Source of the DNA: Halotia branconii CENA392
GTDB taxonomy: Bacteria > Cyanobacteriota > Cyanobacteriia > Cyanobacteriales > Nostocaceae
Length of the DNA: 64,000 nt
Reading direction: 5' to 3'
Assembly (NCBI RefSeq): GCF_029953635.1
Contig: NZ_CP124543.1
Coordinates: forward strand, 3,637,455 to 3,701,454
Shown: piece after piece, positions 54,044-61,509 of the stretch
Numbering within the stretch: position 1 is the first letter of the stretch
Layout: the number at the start of each line of letters is the position of its first letter
Translations under genes and position numbers: made by a program
The notes under the pieces: generated by a model
What the model was told of the DNA's origin: nothing
What the model saw: only the letters and a program-made list of their open reading frames with translations
Database searches by the model: none

Positions 54044-55597
54044 TTATAAAGCTGCTAAAGGTAATAGTACATAAAAAGTACTGCCTTGATTCAAATTGCT
54101 CTTAACCCAGATTTTACCGTTATGTTGCTGGACGATATTTCGACAAATAGCAAGCCCTAAACCTGTTCCTCCTTTGTTGCGGGAATCGGATGCATCTACC
54201 TGTTGAAAGCGCTCGAAGATAATTTGTAATTTATCTTCAGGAATTCCTCGTCCTTGATCTCGGATACTAATCAGGAGAAAACTAGGTAATAGATTGTCTT
54301 GTGTTGAGGAATCCTCATTTTCTCCTAACTTAATGCTCTTGTGTTCTGTGAGTGTAGCACTTACCCATATCGTATCGCCTGGTTGAGAAAACTTAATCGC
54401 GTTGCTTATGAGATTGGTCAGAGTTTGCAATAAGCGATCAGGGTCTGCCCAAAGTTCAACTGATAGAGGATGAACAATCAATTTAACTTGTAATTTATCT
54501 GCCATTGCCTGCATTGTTTCTGTTGCCATTATCAGCAGATCGGCAGCGTTACACTTCACCTTTTGCATGAATATTTGGGCTGATTTCATCCTCTCTAAAT
54601 CGAGAATATCATTGATCAATCGGATTAGGCGTTCAGTATTAATGGTGGCAATGCTGAGAACTTTTTGTCCTTGTTCAGTTAAAGTTCCTAATTGTCCTGA
54701 TCCCAATAAATCTAACGCTCCCATTGTAGAGGTTAAAGGTGTGCGTAATTCGTGACTAACTAAAGAGATAAACTCGTTTTCTAAGCGTTTACGTTCGGTG
54801 ATGTCGTTAGCAATTAATAAAGCGCATTGCACCCCTCCCAAGTCAATCAATTCGATGGATAGTAGTATAGTCTTGGACTCTCCCGACTTAGTAGAAAATT
54901 CAAATTCTTGATTATAAAGTGACCCAGTATCAGATATAAGTTGGATGGTCTGGGCAATCGATACTGTATCCTTACCTAAATTCAGTACAGTCACAGTGTG
55001 TCCAATCACTTCTTCCAATGAGTAGCCGCTCATCTTCAAAAAACTGGGATTGACATCAATAAAGCGTGCTTCAGCAATGGTAGCGATCGCAATTGGATTG
55101 GGACTAGAACGAAAAACTTTAGCAAACTTCTCTTCAGCTTTGGTGCGATCTTGAATTTCTTGCTGTAGTTGCTGATTTTGTGCTTGGAGTTGTTGTTGCA
55201 ATTGTCGAATTGTCAAGTGATTTTCAATTCTTGCTAAGACCTCTTCTAGCTGAAAAGGCTTAGTAATATAGTCAACTCCACCAACTGCAAATGCTTTCAC
55301 TTTATCCAGCACATCACCCAAAGCACTGATAAAAATTACTGGAATTTCGCGGGTGCGATCGTTGGCTTTCAAGTTTTCACAGACTTCATAGCCATTCATT
55401 TCAGGCATATTCACATCCAGCAAAATCAGGTCAGGCAAAACTGCATTTGCACCACGTAACCCTGTAGAACCTTTAGTTACACTCCTAACTTTGTATCCCT
55501 GTTCCGTCAGCATGGCAGATAAGAGATTCAGGTTTTCTGGTGTATCATCAATTACTAAAATATCAGCTTTGGGGAATTCGAGTGACTGGTTAAGCAT
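54044..55597 (-). CDS. Hybrid kinase: receiver - PAS - HisKA - HATPase
   Basis: A 517-residue cytoplasmic kinase. An N-terminal receiver has Asp61 (LILLDVNMPEMNG), followed by a coiled coil, a PAS domain (about 155-270, ending DITERK), HisKA with His282 in LVSHELRTPLTS, and HATPase_c with ISNAIKFSQPGD, IRDQGRGI and GGTGLGLAI. Phosphorylation of the N-terminal receiver by another kinase would control it, as in the related cyanobacterial hybrid kinases. Start at ATG 55595-55597 (a GTG lies directly before). The small receiver gene downstream may be its output. Confidence 0.93.
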   Translation of the reverse strand: MLNQSLEFPKADILVIDDTPENLNLLSAMLTEQGYKVRSVTKGSTGLRGANAVLPDLILLDVNMPEMNGYEVCENLKANDRTREIPVIFISALGDVLDKVKAFAVGGVDYITKPFQLEEVLARIENHLTIRQLQQQLQAQNQQLQQEIQDRTKAEEKFAKVFRSSPNPIAIATIAEARFIDVNPSFLKMSGYSLEEVIGHTVTVLNLGKDTVSIAQTIQLISDTGSLYNQEFEFSTKSGESKTILLSIELIDLGGVQCALLIANDITERKRLENEFISLVSHELRTPLTSTMGALDLLGSGQLGTLTEQGQKVLSIATINTERLIRLINDILDLERMKSAQIFMQKVKCNAADLLIMATETMQAMADKLQVKLIVHPLSVELWADPDRLLQTLTNLISNAIKFSQPGDTIWVSATLTEHKSIKLGENEDSSTQDNLLPSFLLISIRDQGRGIPEDKLQIIFERFQQVDASDSRNKGGTGLGLAICRNIVQQHNGKIWVKSNLNQGSTFYVLLPLAAL

Positions 55598-55675
55598 CAC
55601 AATATCGACTTGAGCCAGAATGGTTACTCATTATTCTTAGAAATTTTAACCTGAGTTGACTTTCACTCTAGTAAG

Positions 55676-55867
55676 TTACCCAAGCCCAGCGTAGATGAAA
55701 TCAATTTTCTTTCTCAGCCTTTCAAACGCTTGTTTCGGTTTGTAGCATAGTTCTGATTCAAGCGTTCCAAGCGTAAAGGGATGCTCACAAGCGGCATAAC
55801 ACAAACCATCTTCTCTATAAAAAATCTCTAACAGCAGTCCTTTGTGCTGCTCGTAATGAACCGTCAT
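55676..55867 (-). CDS. Small hypothetical protein (63 aa)
   Basis: Not recognised. The ATG is at 55865-55867 and the product is soluble, with a beta-like start (HYEQHKGLLLEIFYREDGLC) and a basic helical end (QAFERLRKKIDFIYAG). It is 78 bases upstream of the hybrid kinase and transcribed the same way. Conserved-looking composition supports a real gene, but no ribosome-binding site is clear. Confidence 0.55.
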   Translation of the reverse strand: MTVHYEQHKGLLLEIFYREDGLCYAACEHPFTLGTLESELCYKPKQAFERLRKKIDFIYAGLG

Positions 55868-55903
55868 TAGTCAAAATTCCCTTTTATGTCACATTCACAA
55901 CGG

Positions 55904-55926
55904 AACCCCACTTTATTAGTGGGGTT
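55904..55926. terminator. Hairpin between transposase and small gene
   Basis: AACCCCAC (55904-55911) and GTGGGGTT (55919-55926), an 8-bp stem with a 7-base AT-rich loop. It lies just past the end of the IS110-type transposase (55940). Only short T stretches flank it. It may end the transposase transcript or form part of the element's right end. Confidence 0.5.
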
Positions 55927-55939
55927 TAGCATCAGGTAT

Positions 55940-57316
55940 TTACGATCGCGTTTTGGCGATCGCGTCCACAAATAGATTAAATAGCAGGTTAGCCACCTTA
56001 GCCATCAACTTGCTTTGCAAGTGTTTACCATTGAGCAATTGTCTCCCCGATTCATCAGTAAAGTCTTTGAGCTTAGTACGGTATTTGAGCATGGCGGCGG
56101 CAGTGTCACTATCGGGTAGTTTTTCTGTTTCTACCTGACACAACACATACTGCCAAAAAGACTTTCGACATAAAGCAGAACCACTGGTAACTTCTGCCAA
56201 CTCATCACCAGACTGCTCTAAAATCGTTCCCATACCTAACCGCATTTTAAAAGCGTCGCGGCTACGGTTACGTTTAACTCGTTTAACATCACCAGGGGAA
56301 CGTTTGACGATCGTGCGACTATCACGGCGAATTTTTTCTACCCGCTTTACCTCTCTAATTTCGTACTCAATCAATGGTTTACCATTTACCAAGAAGGCTT
56401 CAAACGGATAAATCCGACTTAGTAACCGCGCCCGAACTCGCAAGCCAAAACCAAACTGACTAAAAATTTGGTTATAAAGCTGGAAACACTCACTCTCAAC
56501 AAGAGTTTTAATTTCAGTTTCAAGGCGCTGCTCAGTTAATCCAATGTCACATAACCAATCGGCGTGTTGTCTTAAGATTGGGTCAATGGATATACCGTAA
56601 TGCTTGGCAGCTGATAATTCATATTTATTGTTCATCATCTTCCAAGCTTGCGGTGATACCTCCATCTGACGTTCAGTTAACCATCCCCAAAGCGGCGGTA
56701 CATTACCAACCTTGGTGCTTCTAGATTTGACATGGGCAACTTCGGGAAACTGCCAAGCAAGTAATTGTCGAGCGTAGTTGATAATTGGGTTTTGTACTCG
56801 ATTGAGATGTTCGAGTTGTTGGCACAGTTCTCGTAGTCGGTCAATTTGTTCTGGCCTGTGCATGAGGAAATATTTGAGGTTGAGTTCTCCTGTTTCGGTG
56901 TGATGTTCTAGATCCAATGCGTAAGCAGCCATAGCCAAAGCATCAGCAGCATCACTTTTATTTGGCAGGTTTTTTCCGCCACGGTAACGCCGTAACTCTA
57001 TATGACCTACCCAGAGAATTTTTATTTCTAAGCTTTCAATTATCTTTGACCACAGTCGAGAATAATGATTGCCAGTTGGCTCCAAAATAGCAATATTAGG
57101 CTTGTGTTCTTTAAGAAAGTTAGCAAAATCAAAAGCGTTTTTTTGTTTCTTTTTTGGGTCAGGATTGCTGTAAAAAACTGGATACAAACTTGATGATTTA
57201 TTTCTAGTTTTTTCCCAATATGCTTTTAAACCTCCTTTTGGATAGCATGATAAAATATGAATTGTGACTGATGATTTAGAAACATCAATACCCAAGGTTT
57301 TTAATTCAATTGTCAT
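55940..57316 (-). CDS. IS110-type (DEDD) transposase, divergent
   Basis: A 458-residue transposase. The N-terminal RuvC-like domain has Asp10 in LGIDVSKSS, Glu in AILEPTGNHY, and the Asp pair in NKSDAADALAMAAYAL. The C-terminal transposase_20-like half is less typical: it has a long basic insertion (about 315-355) before LGMGTILEQSGDELAEVTSG, where the catalytic Ser should lie. IS110 enzymes use an RNA from the flanking non-coding end (bridge RNA) to choose target and donor. It is full-length with no frameshift and could be active. ATG at 57314-57316, with promoter TTGCCT-N17-TATAAA directly upstream. Confidence 0.85.
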   Translation of the reverse strand: MTIELKTLGIDVSKSSVTIHILSCYPKGGLKAYWEKTRNKSSSLYPVFYSNPDPKKKQKNAFDFANFLKEHKPNIAILEPTGNHYSRLWSKIIESLEIKILWVGHIELRRYRGGKNLPNKSDAADALAMAAYALDLEHHTETGELNLKYFLMHRPEQIDRLRELCQQLEHLNRVQNPIINYARQLLAWQFPEVAHVKSRSTKVGNVPPLWGWLTERQMEVSPQAWKMMNNKYELSAAKHYGISIDPILRQHADWLCDIGLTEQRLETEIKTLVESECFQLYNQIFSQFGFGLRVRARLLSRIYPFEAFLVNGKPLIEYEIREVKRVEKIRRDSRTIVKRSPGDVKRVKRNRSRDAFKMRLGMGTILEQSGDELAEVTSGSALCRKSFWQYVLCQVETEKLPDSDTAAAMLKYRTKLKDFTDESGRQLLNGKHLQSKLMAKVANLLFNLFVDAIAKTRS

Positions 57317-57330
57317 GGTTCAGCTAACAA

Positions 57331-57359
57331 TTTATAAGAGTGTAGTAACAGTGAGGCAA
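57331..57359 (-). promoter_or_regulatory. Promoter of the IS110-type transposase
   Basis: On the minus strand, -35 TTGCCT (57354-57359), 17-base spacer, -10 TATAAA (57331-57336). The predicted transcription start, near 57324, leaves a leader of only about 8 bases before the ATG at 57316, so translation would be almost leaderless. Confidence 0.5.
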
Positions 57360-57632
57360 CACTGTTTCATTTGTGTGTTGAAAACCCAGCTTTGAGCGCA
57401 CGAATCACCCTAACGCCCCACATCAATCAAGCAGGGGCGCGATTCACTCCTAAACGAACTGGGAACCCATTACACTTGGGAAGCTGCGCTTGAAAGTACA
57501 AAACGCCTCAATTAAATGGGCGCGTTTCTTAATTAACGCCGCATTCCTGATGTAATGGTGCGAACTGCTTTGGACACAATCCGCGACGGTAGGCAGTGCC
57601 TACCGTTTCGGCTACTGTGTCAGGTAGCCTCA
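57360..57632. ncRNA. Candidate IS110 left-end/bridge RNA region
   Basis: About 270 bases without a gene between the transposase promoter and the next gene. It includes a palindrome CGGTAGGCAGTGCCTACCG at 57588-57606 and several short complementary segments. In IS110-group elements the long non-coding end upstream of the transposase encodes the bridge RNA, so this is the place to expect it. The exact element boundary was not found, so part of this may belong to the neighbouring DNA. Confidence 0.35.
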
Positions 57633-57875
57633 TCAGGCGGTTTCATCGTCGTGAGTAACTAAATCGTTATCAATTATTTCTATTAGCCTATCTGAGGCTA
57701 TCTCAAGAGATAATTTGATTTCCTTGTCAATTTCAGCAGTTGAATTTTCGCTGTTTTTCATAATTTTTAAAGCTTCATCAATTCTTGCTTTAATGCCATG
57801 TAATAAACGCCAAGTTCCGTAATAATCCCAACTTGGATCTGGTTGAGGAATGTTTGATAAATTTTCGTTATTCAT
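57633..57875 (-). CDS. Small acidic hypothetical protein (80 aa)
   Basis: Not recognised. Start at ATG 57873-57875, which overlaps the stop of the upstream gene (58560-57868), so translation is coupled; an earlier in-frame ATG inside that gene is less likely. The protein begins MNNENLSNIPQPDPSWDYYG and continues as an acidic helix. No membrane segment. It belongs to the accessory block on the right of the window. Confidence 0.6.
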   Translation of the reverse strand: MNNENLSNIPQPDPSWDYYGTWRLLHGIKARIDEALKIMKNSENSTAEIDKEIKLSLEIASDRLIEIIDNDLVTHDDETA

Positions 57876-58560
57876 AAATTTCGTCGTCCTCAAAATCGTC
57901 ATCATCTCTAACTAATGACCATTCATTATTGGGGTCGATTTGGTTGAGAACATCAACAGTTGCACGACCGCTGAGAACATCAAAAACGGAGTAGCCACCA
58001 GCCGCGATCGCTTGCTCAACTTGGCGCATTTTCCAATGCTGTTCTAGTTCAGGAGTTCTCAAGCGGGGGTCGATGTCATCAATACTGTTGATTGGTGGCG
58101 GTTGCTCGTCACCCTCGATCCAGCGGTCGTGCTGGCTGTTATAAAATTCTCGCCAAGCCCTAGCTGATGGTGGCTGTGGTGCAGTTTCAAAAAAATCAGC
58201 AACTTCCTTGCTGCGCTGGAAGCCTTCAGCGCCACATTCCATAGCTTCAACCCAACCGTCAGTCATGGCAAAGCCACCTTGAAAAACTGCTTCTTCCATG
58301 ACTTCGGTGACATGAACACCGCGACGGCTGGCAATTAGTTGAGCTAAAGCGTTGGCTTGAGGTGGAATGAGTCGTTCTAAATCTATAATCCACAATGCAA
58401 CCTGTTCACGATTTACAGTGACTCGCTCCAGGGGGAACGGGTCACGCATGGGTAGACCGTAGGGGAACAGGTCTAACACTGGCTCGTAAGGATTGCCGGG
58501 TTTGAGCTTTACCCAGGTGTCATGTTTAGTCATCAATGCAAAATGTGATATTTTTGACAT
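57868..58560 (-). CDS. Hypothetical protein of the accessory block (230 aa)
   Basis: Family unknown. The protein is soluble and proline-rich at the start (KLKPGNPYEPVLDLFPYGLP) with a helical centre (ANALAQLIASRRGVHVTEV) and a very acidic C-terminus (RDDDDFEDDEIYE). Start taken at ATG 58558-58560 rather than a TTG two codons upstream; ATG 58531-58533 is a further alternative. It is coupled to the downstream 80-residue gene by overlap. Similar proteins seem, from memory, to occur on cyanobacterial plasmids and integrated elements. Confidence 0.65.
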   Translation of the reverse strand: MSKISHFALMTKHDTWVKLKPGNPYEPVLDLFPYGLPMRDPFPLERVTVNREQVALWIIDLERLIPPQANALAQLIASRRGVHVTEVMEEAVFQGGFAMTDGWVEAMECGAEGFQRSKEVADFFETAPQPPSARAWREFYNSQHDRWIEGDEQPPPINSIDDIDPRLRTPELEQHWKMRQVEQAIAAGGYSVFDVLSGRATVDVLNQIDPNNEWSLVRDDDDFEDDEIYE

Positions 58561-58630
58561 GTTCAAGGTTGAAGCAAGTGAATTTGAAAGGCGATCGCGT
58601 TTCCCATTGGCGCGATCGCCTTTGGCTTTG

Positions 58631-58822
58631 CTATCCTTGTGTAACTTGTTGGGGTAGCTTGTCGAAAACCACCTGAAAATTTGCTCCTGGTGTTAGACGG
58701 CGTAAGATGCTCATGTAAGCATCGGCATCGGGACGAGTACGAAATCGGGCAACGCAGATATTGTCAACTGCGGAAACACGACGAAACACAGCCCACGGTC
58801 TTAAGTCAGGACGGTAAGTCAT
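58631..58822 (-). CDS. Small basic hypothetical protein (63 aa)
   Basis: A 63-residue protein, MTYRPDLRPWAVFRRVSAVD onward, with RFRTRPDADAYMSILRRL in the middle. The arrangement (a strand, then a helix starting with DADAYM) resembles small SPOR- or RRM-like beta-alpha units, but no family is certain. ATG at 58820-58822. Located 70 bases upstream of the 230-residue gene on the same strand, probably one operon. Confidence 0.6.
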   Translation of the reverse strand: MTYRPDLRPWAVFRRVSAVDNICVARFRTRPDADAYMSILRRLTPGANFQVVFDKLPQQVTQG

Positions 58823-59142
58823 AATTTAAAATCCAAATTTTTCTCAAAAAAGCACCAGCGCGAACTGTACCAGCAGCATGGCGCTGGAGCATTACCTATA
58901 AATTCAAAAAAACGTCACAACAAATCACTCGTTGCTACATAGACATAACCTCCAACGAACGTTACAGAGAGAGCGCGACTCGGTGATGAGGGAGGAAACG
59001 CCAGTGGGTGTACTGGCGAATAATGATTTCAAGTGCATAGATGTTGGTTACATGTGATTTGCGTCTAAATTTATACCTCCAATAAACAGCATGACTGTAC
59101 AGGTGCTGTGGTGAAGTGCATAGCACCAAAATTTGTCATTTG

Positions 59143-59178
59143 GCTACAAGTTGTCTATGACTTAGCTACAAGTTGTCT
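59143..59178. repeat. Two direct repeats GCTACAAGTTGTCT at 22-base spacing
   Basis: Exact 14-base copies at 59143-59156 and 59165-59178, so repeats start 22 bases apart, about two helical turns. They are in the 560-base gene-free region 58823-59387 of the accessory block, and a related ATTTGTCATTTGGC lies just before. They could be protein-binding iterons. Confidence 0.5.
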
Positions 59179-59286
59179 CTAAGTTTTTGTAATTTGCGGA
59201 TGTTCCGCGCAAGGTCAAGGCGCGGGTGATTGCTCCATGTTTGCCCTCACAGGCACTAAGGCAAGGGTGAGGGGGGAGAAATTAAC

Positions 59287-59367
59287 GTGCGAACGTTTCT
59301 AGTGTTATTATAAAGTACGAACGTTATCTGTCAACTCTTTTGTTCGTACGTTTTGTTTTGTTCGTAC
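59287..59367 (+). promoter_or_regulatory. Cluster of four GTACGAAC/GTTCGTAC operator-like sites
   Basis: GTGCGAAC (59287-59294), GTACGAAC (59315-59322), GTTCGTAC (59342-59349) and GTTCGTAC (59360-59367): two in one orientation followed by two inverted, with one mismatch in the first. The last ends 37 bases before the ATG of the ribbon-helix-helix gene at 59404. Clustered half-sites just upstream are typical of autoregulated ribbon-helix-helix repressors. Confidence 0.65.
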
Positions 59368-59403
59368 ACTAAAATGAGGTTATTGTTGTGAACACTAGAA
59401 AGA

Positions 59404-59610
59404 ATGGCGAAACCCAGAAAGATAGAAAACGAAGTACGCGCAACGATTCGGATCAACTCCGAGGACTGGGAGGGGTTCAAGTCTCAAGCAGATACGATGG
59501 GACTGACTCGCTCAGAGTTAATACGTCAGATTGTTCAGGGCAAGATTCCGCTAGGCCAAGTTTCGATGGAAACACGCCTTTTGGGAAAATTCTCCAGCGT
59601 CTCAAATTAA
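59404..59610 (+). CDS. Ribbon-helix-helix (CopG-like) DNA-binding protein
   Basis: A 68-residue protein with a beta strand VRATIRINSEDWEGF and helices in SQADTMGLTRSELIRQIVQG: the MetJ/Arc/CopG fold, in which a dimer inserts a strand pair into the major groove. It is probably an autorepressor acting on the repeated GTACGAAC sites upstream. Near the end the frame crosses GGGAAAA at 59583-59589, read G-GGA-AAA; the -1 frame beyond it continues as a coiled-coil domain to 59780, so a longer product may be made. An overlapping ATG-led frame at 59388 is a shadow in its first half. Confidence 0.75.
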   Translation: MAKPRKIENEVRATIRINSEDWEGFKSQADTMGLTRSELIRQIVQGKIPLGQVSMETRLLGKFSSVSN

Positions 59611-59780
59611 TTGAGGAAGCTCATTTAACATACGTGCATAGTCATCGGCAACGTCTTGAGGCGCGTCTAGAAGAAAACAAAGAAAGTGAAGAAAGCTTCC
59701 GTCAACAAGTAGCAGAACTAGAACAAGAAATTTACAAACTGGCTACTCAAGCTTCAGATGATAGTGTTTCTGAACCATAA
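59589..59780 (+). CDS. Coiled-coil extension in the -1 frame of the ribbon-helix-helix gene
   Basis: After a -1 slip at GGGAAAA, reading continues ILQRLKLIEEAHLTYVHSHR then QRLEARLEENKESEESFRQQ to SEP at 59780. This is a plausible coiled coil with no start codon of its own near the joint. The joined product would have about 125 residues: DNA-binding head plus oligomerising tail. A perfect intrinsic terminator begins at the next base, so the extension is part of the same transcript. Either programmed frameshifting or a fixed indel splits the gene; sequence alone cannot decide. Confidence 0.6.
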   Translation: MLQRLKLIEEAHLTYVHSHRQRLEARLEENKESEESFRQQVAELEQEIYKLATQASDDSVSEP

Positions 59781-59811
59781 ACCGTCCCGCATTTGGTGAG
59801 GACGGTTTTTT
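59781..59811 (+). terminator. Intrinsic terminator
   Basis: ACCGTCC (59781-59787) and GGACGGT (59800-59806), a perfect 7-bp GC-rich stem with a 12-base loop, followed by TTTTTT. It starts directly after the TAA of the coiled-coil frame at 59778-59780. Confidence 0.85.
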
Positions 59812-59918
59812 AATGGCGCGATCCGTTGCTTAGGAGGCGCGATCGCCACAAAGCTAAAACCTCCCGGCAGTTCTAAAACAGGGAGGCAGAAGAAAATACG
59901 CATCTATCTAGTTTCATC

Positions 59919-60626
59919 ATGCCAGAAAACAACAAATTACAAAACTCCCAGTGGACGGAGCAACACGACGCGTTCTGTCTAGAAAACAAACTCACCCCCG
60001 CGGCCAAACTTCTATGGCAATGGTTGATCCGCCAGGGAATGGGAGAAGAAATAGAACCAGACCTCAAAGAAGAATTTAACCATTGGGTAGAAAAACATCG
60101 AGGTAAACCATACCACCGCGACACCCTCAAAGAAGCCCTACAGCAATTAATCAACTGTCGTGTGGTGCAGCTAGTAAAAAAGTTTAAGTGGCACATTGTA
60201 AGAATCATTACACGACCCTTAGACTGGTTAAAACCGAGAAAAAATTCGCCAAAGCGCAATCAAAATTGCGATTCACCACCCTCAAATCCGCAGTCAGCCG
60301 AGCAGGGGTTTAGCAGCAGCAGCAATACATCTTTTAGTGAAGACCAGCTTCTGATAATGGAGTCCGTTCTCAGTGAATGCGAGAAAGAGGGTATTGTTTT
60401 TGACCCAGTTCAATCACCTGAGATTTTAGAATACAGCCTAGAGGAAGTGCAATATGCCTTAGCACTTTTTAAAAACCGTGGCGGTCATCAAACAGATTAT
60501 CGTGGCAAGCCCAGAATCCGTAACCCTCAAGGCTGGCTGCTAACTTGTTTAAGAAAGTGCTGGTATCGCCAAGCCGATCAATGGAGTTTCGGGGGCTTGC
60601 TTGCAGCGCTGGGGTTTGACTTATGA
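59919..60626 (+). CDS. Winged-helix-type protein of cyanobacterial mobile elements
   Basis: A 235-residue protein. The N-terminal third (TEQHDAFCLENKLTPAAKLL to about residue 95) has a winged-helix pattern like replication or plasmid-copy proteins. A polar Ser-rich linker (PSNPQSAEQGFSSSSNTSF) follows, then a C-terminal helical domain with RNPQGWLLTCLRKCWY, an ending like DnaD/replication-helper proteins of phages and plasmids. Replication role is likely but unproven. It overlaps the next gene by ATGA. ATG at 59919. Confidence 0.65.
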   Translation: MPENNKLQNSQWTEQHDAFCLENKLTPAAKLLWQWLIRQGMGEEIEPDLKEEFNHWVEKHRGKPYHRDTLKEALQQLINCRVVQLVKKFKWHIVRIITRPLDWLKPRKNSPKRNQNCDSPPSNPQSAEQGFSSSSNTSFSEDQLLIMESVLSECEKEGIVFDPVQSPEILEYSLEEVQYALALFKNRGGHQTDYRGKPRIRNPQGWLLTCLRKCWYRQADQWSFGGLLAALGFDL

Positions 60627-61138
60627 CAAATCAATTATCATTGTTTGACCTGCAAGCATTCCAGTGGCAGCAACCAGTTTACGATCCAACTTGGGATGAT
60701 ACCCAAGACCCCCCAGATCCAGACGATTACCCAACACTCCAGGAATATGAAACAGCCTGGAATGAATGGGAACAGAAATTTCCGGAACTAATAGCACACG
60801 TCCAGGGCATGAGTGTTCTGGAGCAAGTTACACCGAATACTCAGCAAGCTTCAAACAATGATAATCATGTTCTGGAGCAAGCATCAACAGATACTGCTCC
60901 AGAACACAAGCACTGGGTAGAACAGTACAAAGTAGTTCGATGTGGAAAAGAACATTACTATTACCGTTACCTGTGGATGTCTGGCCGGAAGCTGCACCAT
61001 GTCCATATACCCGGTGGTAATGTGCGATCGCCATTAGCTATTGAAAGAAAGGAGATGGTAGAGAATGCGATCGCGGCTAAATTATCCCCGGTGCAGATCG
61101 AAAAATTGATAAAAATGCGATCGCATAACCGGAGTTGA
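60623..61138 (+). CDS. Accessory-block protein with basic C-terminal domain (171 aa)
   Basis: Family uncertain. The acidic, Asp/Pro-rich N-terminus (DPTWDDTQDPPDPDDYPTL) leads to a Gln/Asn linker and a compact C-terminal domain (about 95-171) with KHWVEQYKVVRCGKEHYYYR and a final helix LSPVQIEKLIKM. That C-terminal pattern is shared, from memory, by several cyanobacterial plasmid proteins. Translation is coupled to the winged-helix gene through ATGA at 60623-60626, so the two probably act together. Confidence 0.65.
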   Translation: MTNQLSLFDLQAFQWQQPVYDPTWDDTQDPPDPDDYPTLQEYETAWNEWEQKFPELIAHVQGMSVLEQVTPNTQQASNNDNHVLEQASTDTAPEHKHWVEQYKVVRCGKEHYYYRYLWMSGRKLHHVHIPGGNVRSPLAIERKEMVENAIAAKLSPVQIEKLIKMRSHNRS

Positions 61139-61191
61139 AAAGCGATCGCAGAATGCCAAATTATTACTTGTGCCATTAGCACGTAGTTCTG

Positions 61192-61347
61192 TCACTCTAG
61201 AGTACTGTAAGCTTCTGTTGTAAGAATTTCCAGTGCTTTGGTCAACATCAGTGGATTGTCAAAAGCACCAGCCTCAAACTTTTGATAAAAAACCCGAATT
61301 TTCAAAAACAACAAATCCTGGCTAGTTAACATTTGTTGCGTATTCAT
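61192..61347 (-). CDS. Micro-protein, paralogue 2 of a coupled pair (51 aa)
   Basis: Short frame from ATG 61345-61347 to TGA 61192. The sequence has LLFLKIRVFYQKFEAGAFDN and then PLMLTKALEIL. It is clearly related to its upstream neighbour (61351-61509) through the pattern LFxxIxxFYxxxxxGxxDxPxxLxxALExL. It starts three bases after that gene's stop, so both are read from one message together with the integrase. Function unknown; candidates are recombination directionality factors or integrase modulators. Confidence 0.6.
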   Translation of the reverse strand: MNTQQMLTSQDLLFLKIRVFYQKFEAGAFDNPLMLTKALEILTTEAYSTLE

Positions 61348-61350
61348 CAA

Positions 61351-61509
61351 TCAATCCTCAACAATGTTGTTACAAAGATAATCAACATCGTCCCATGCCC
61401 TGTTAGCTAACGCCTCTAGTGCCACTGCTAAATCAAACGGATGATCGTAGACACCCTCTTGTAGCTGGCAGTAGAAAAACTCAATTCTGACAAATAAACT
61501 GTGGTTCAT
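61351..61509 (-). CDS. Micro-protein, paralogue 1 of a coupled pair (52 aa)
   Basis: ATG 61507-61509 overlaps the integrase TGA (61506-61508) as ATGA, and the frame ends at TGA 61351. Sequence: NHSLFVRIEFFYCQLQEGVY, then DHPFDLAVALEALANRAW and an acidic end. No known family recognised. Tight coupling to the integrase and duplication of the gene point to a shared complex; this is inferred from arrangement. Confidence 0.6.
   Translation of the reverse strand: MNHSLFVRIEFFYCQLQEGVYDHPFDLAVALEALANRAWDDVDYLCNNIVED

Noticed and set aside
59388-59580. First half of the ATG-led frame starting at 59388
   Set aside because: It overlaps the well-formed ribbon-helix-helix frame and has Ser/Arg-rich shadow composition; only the part after 59589 is believable.
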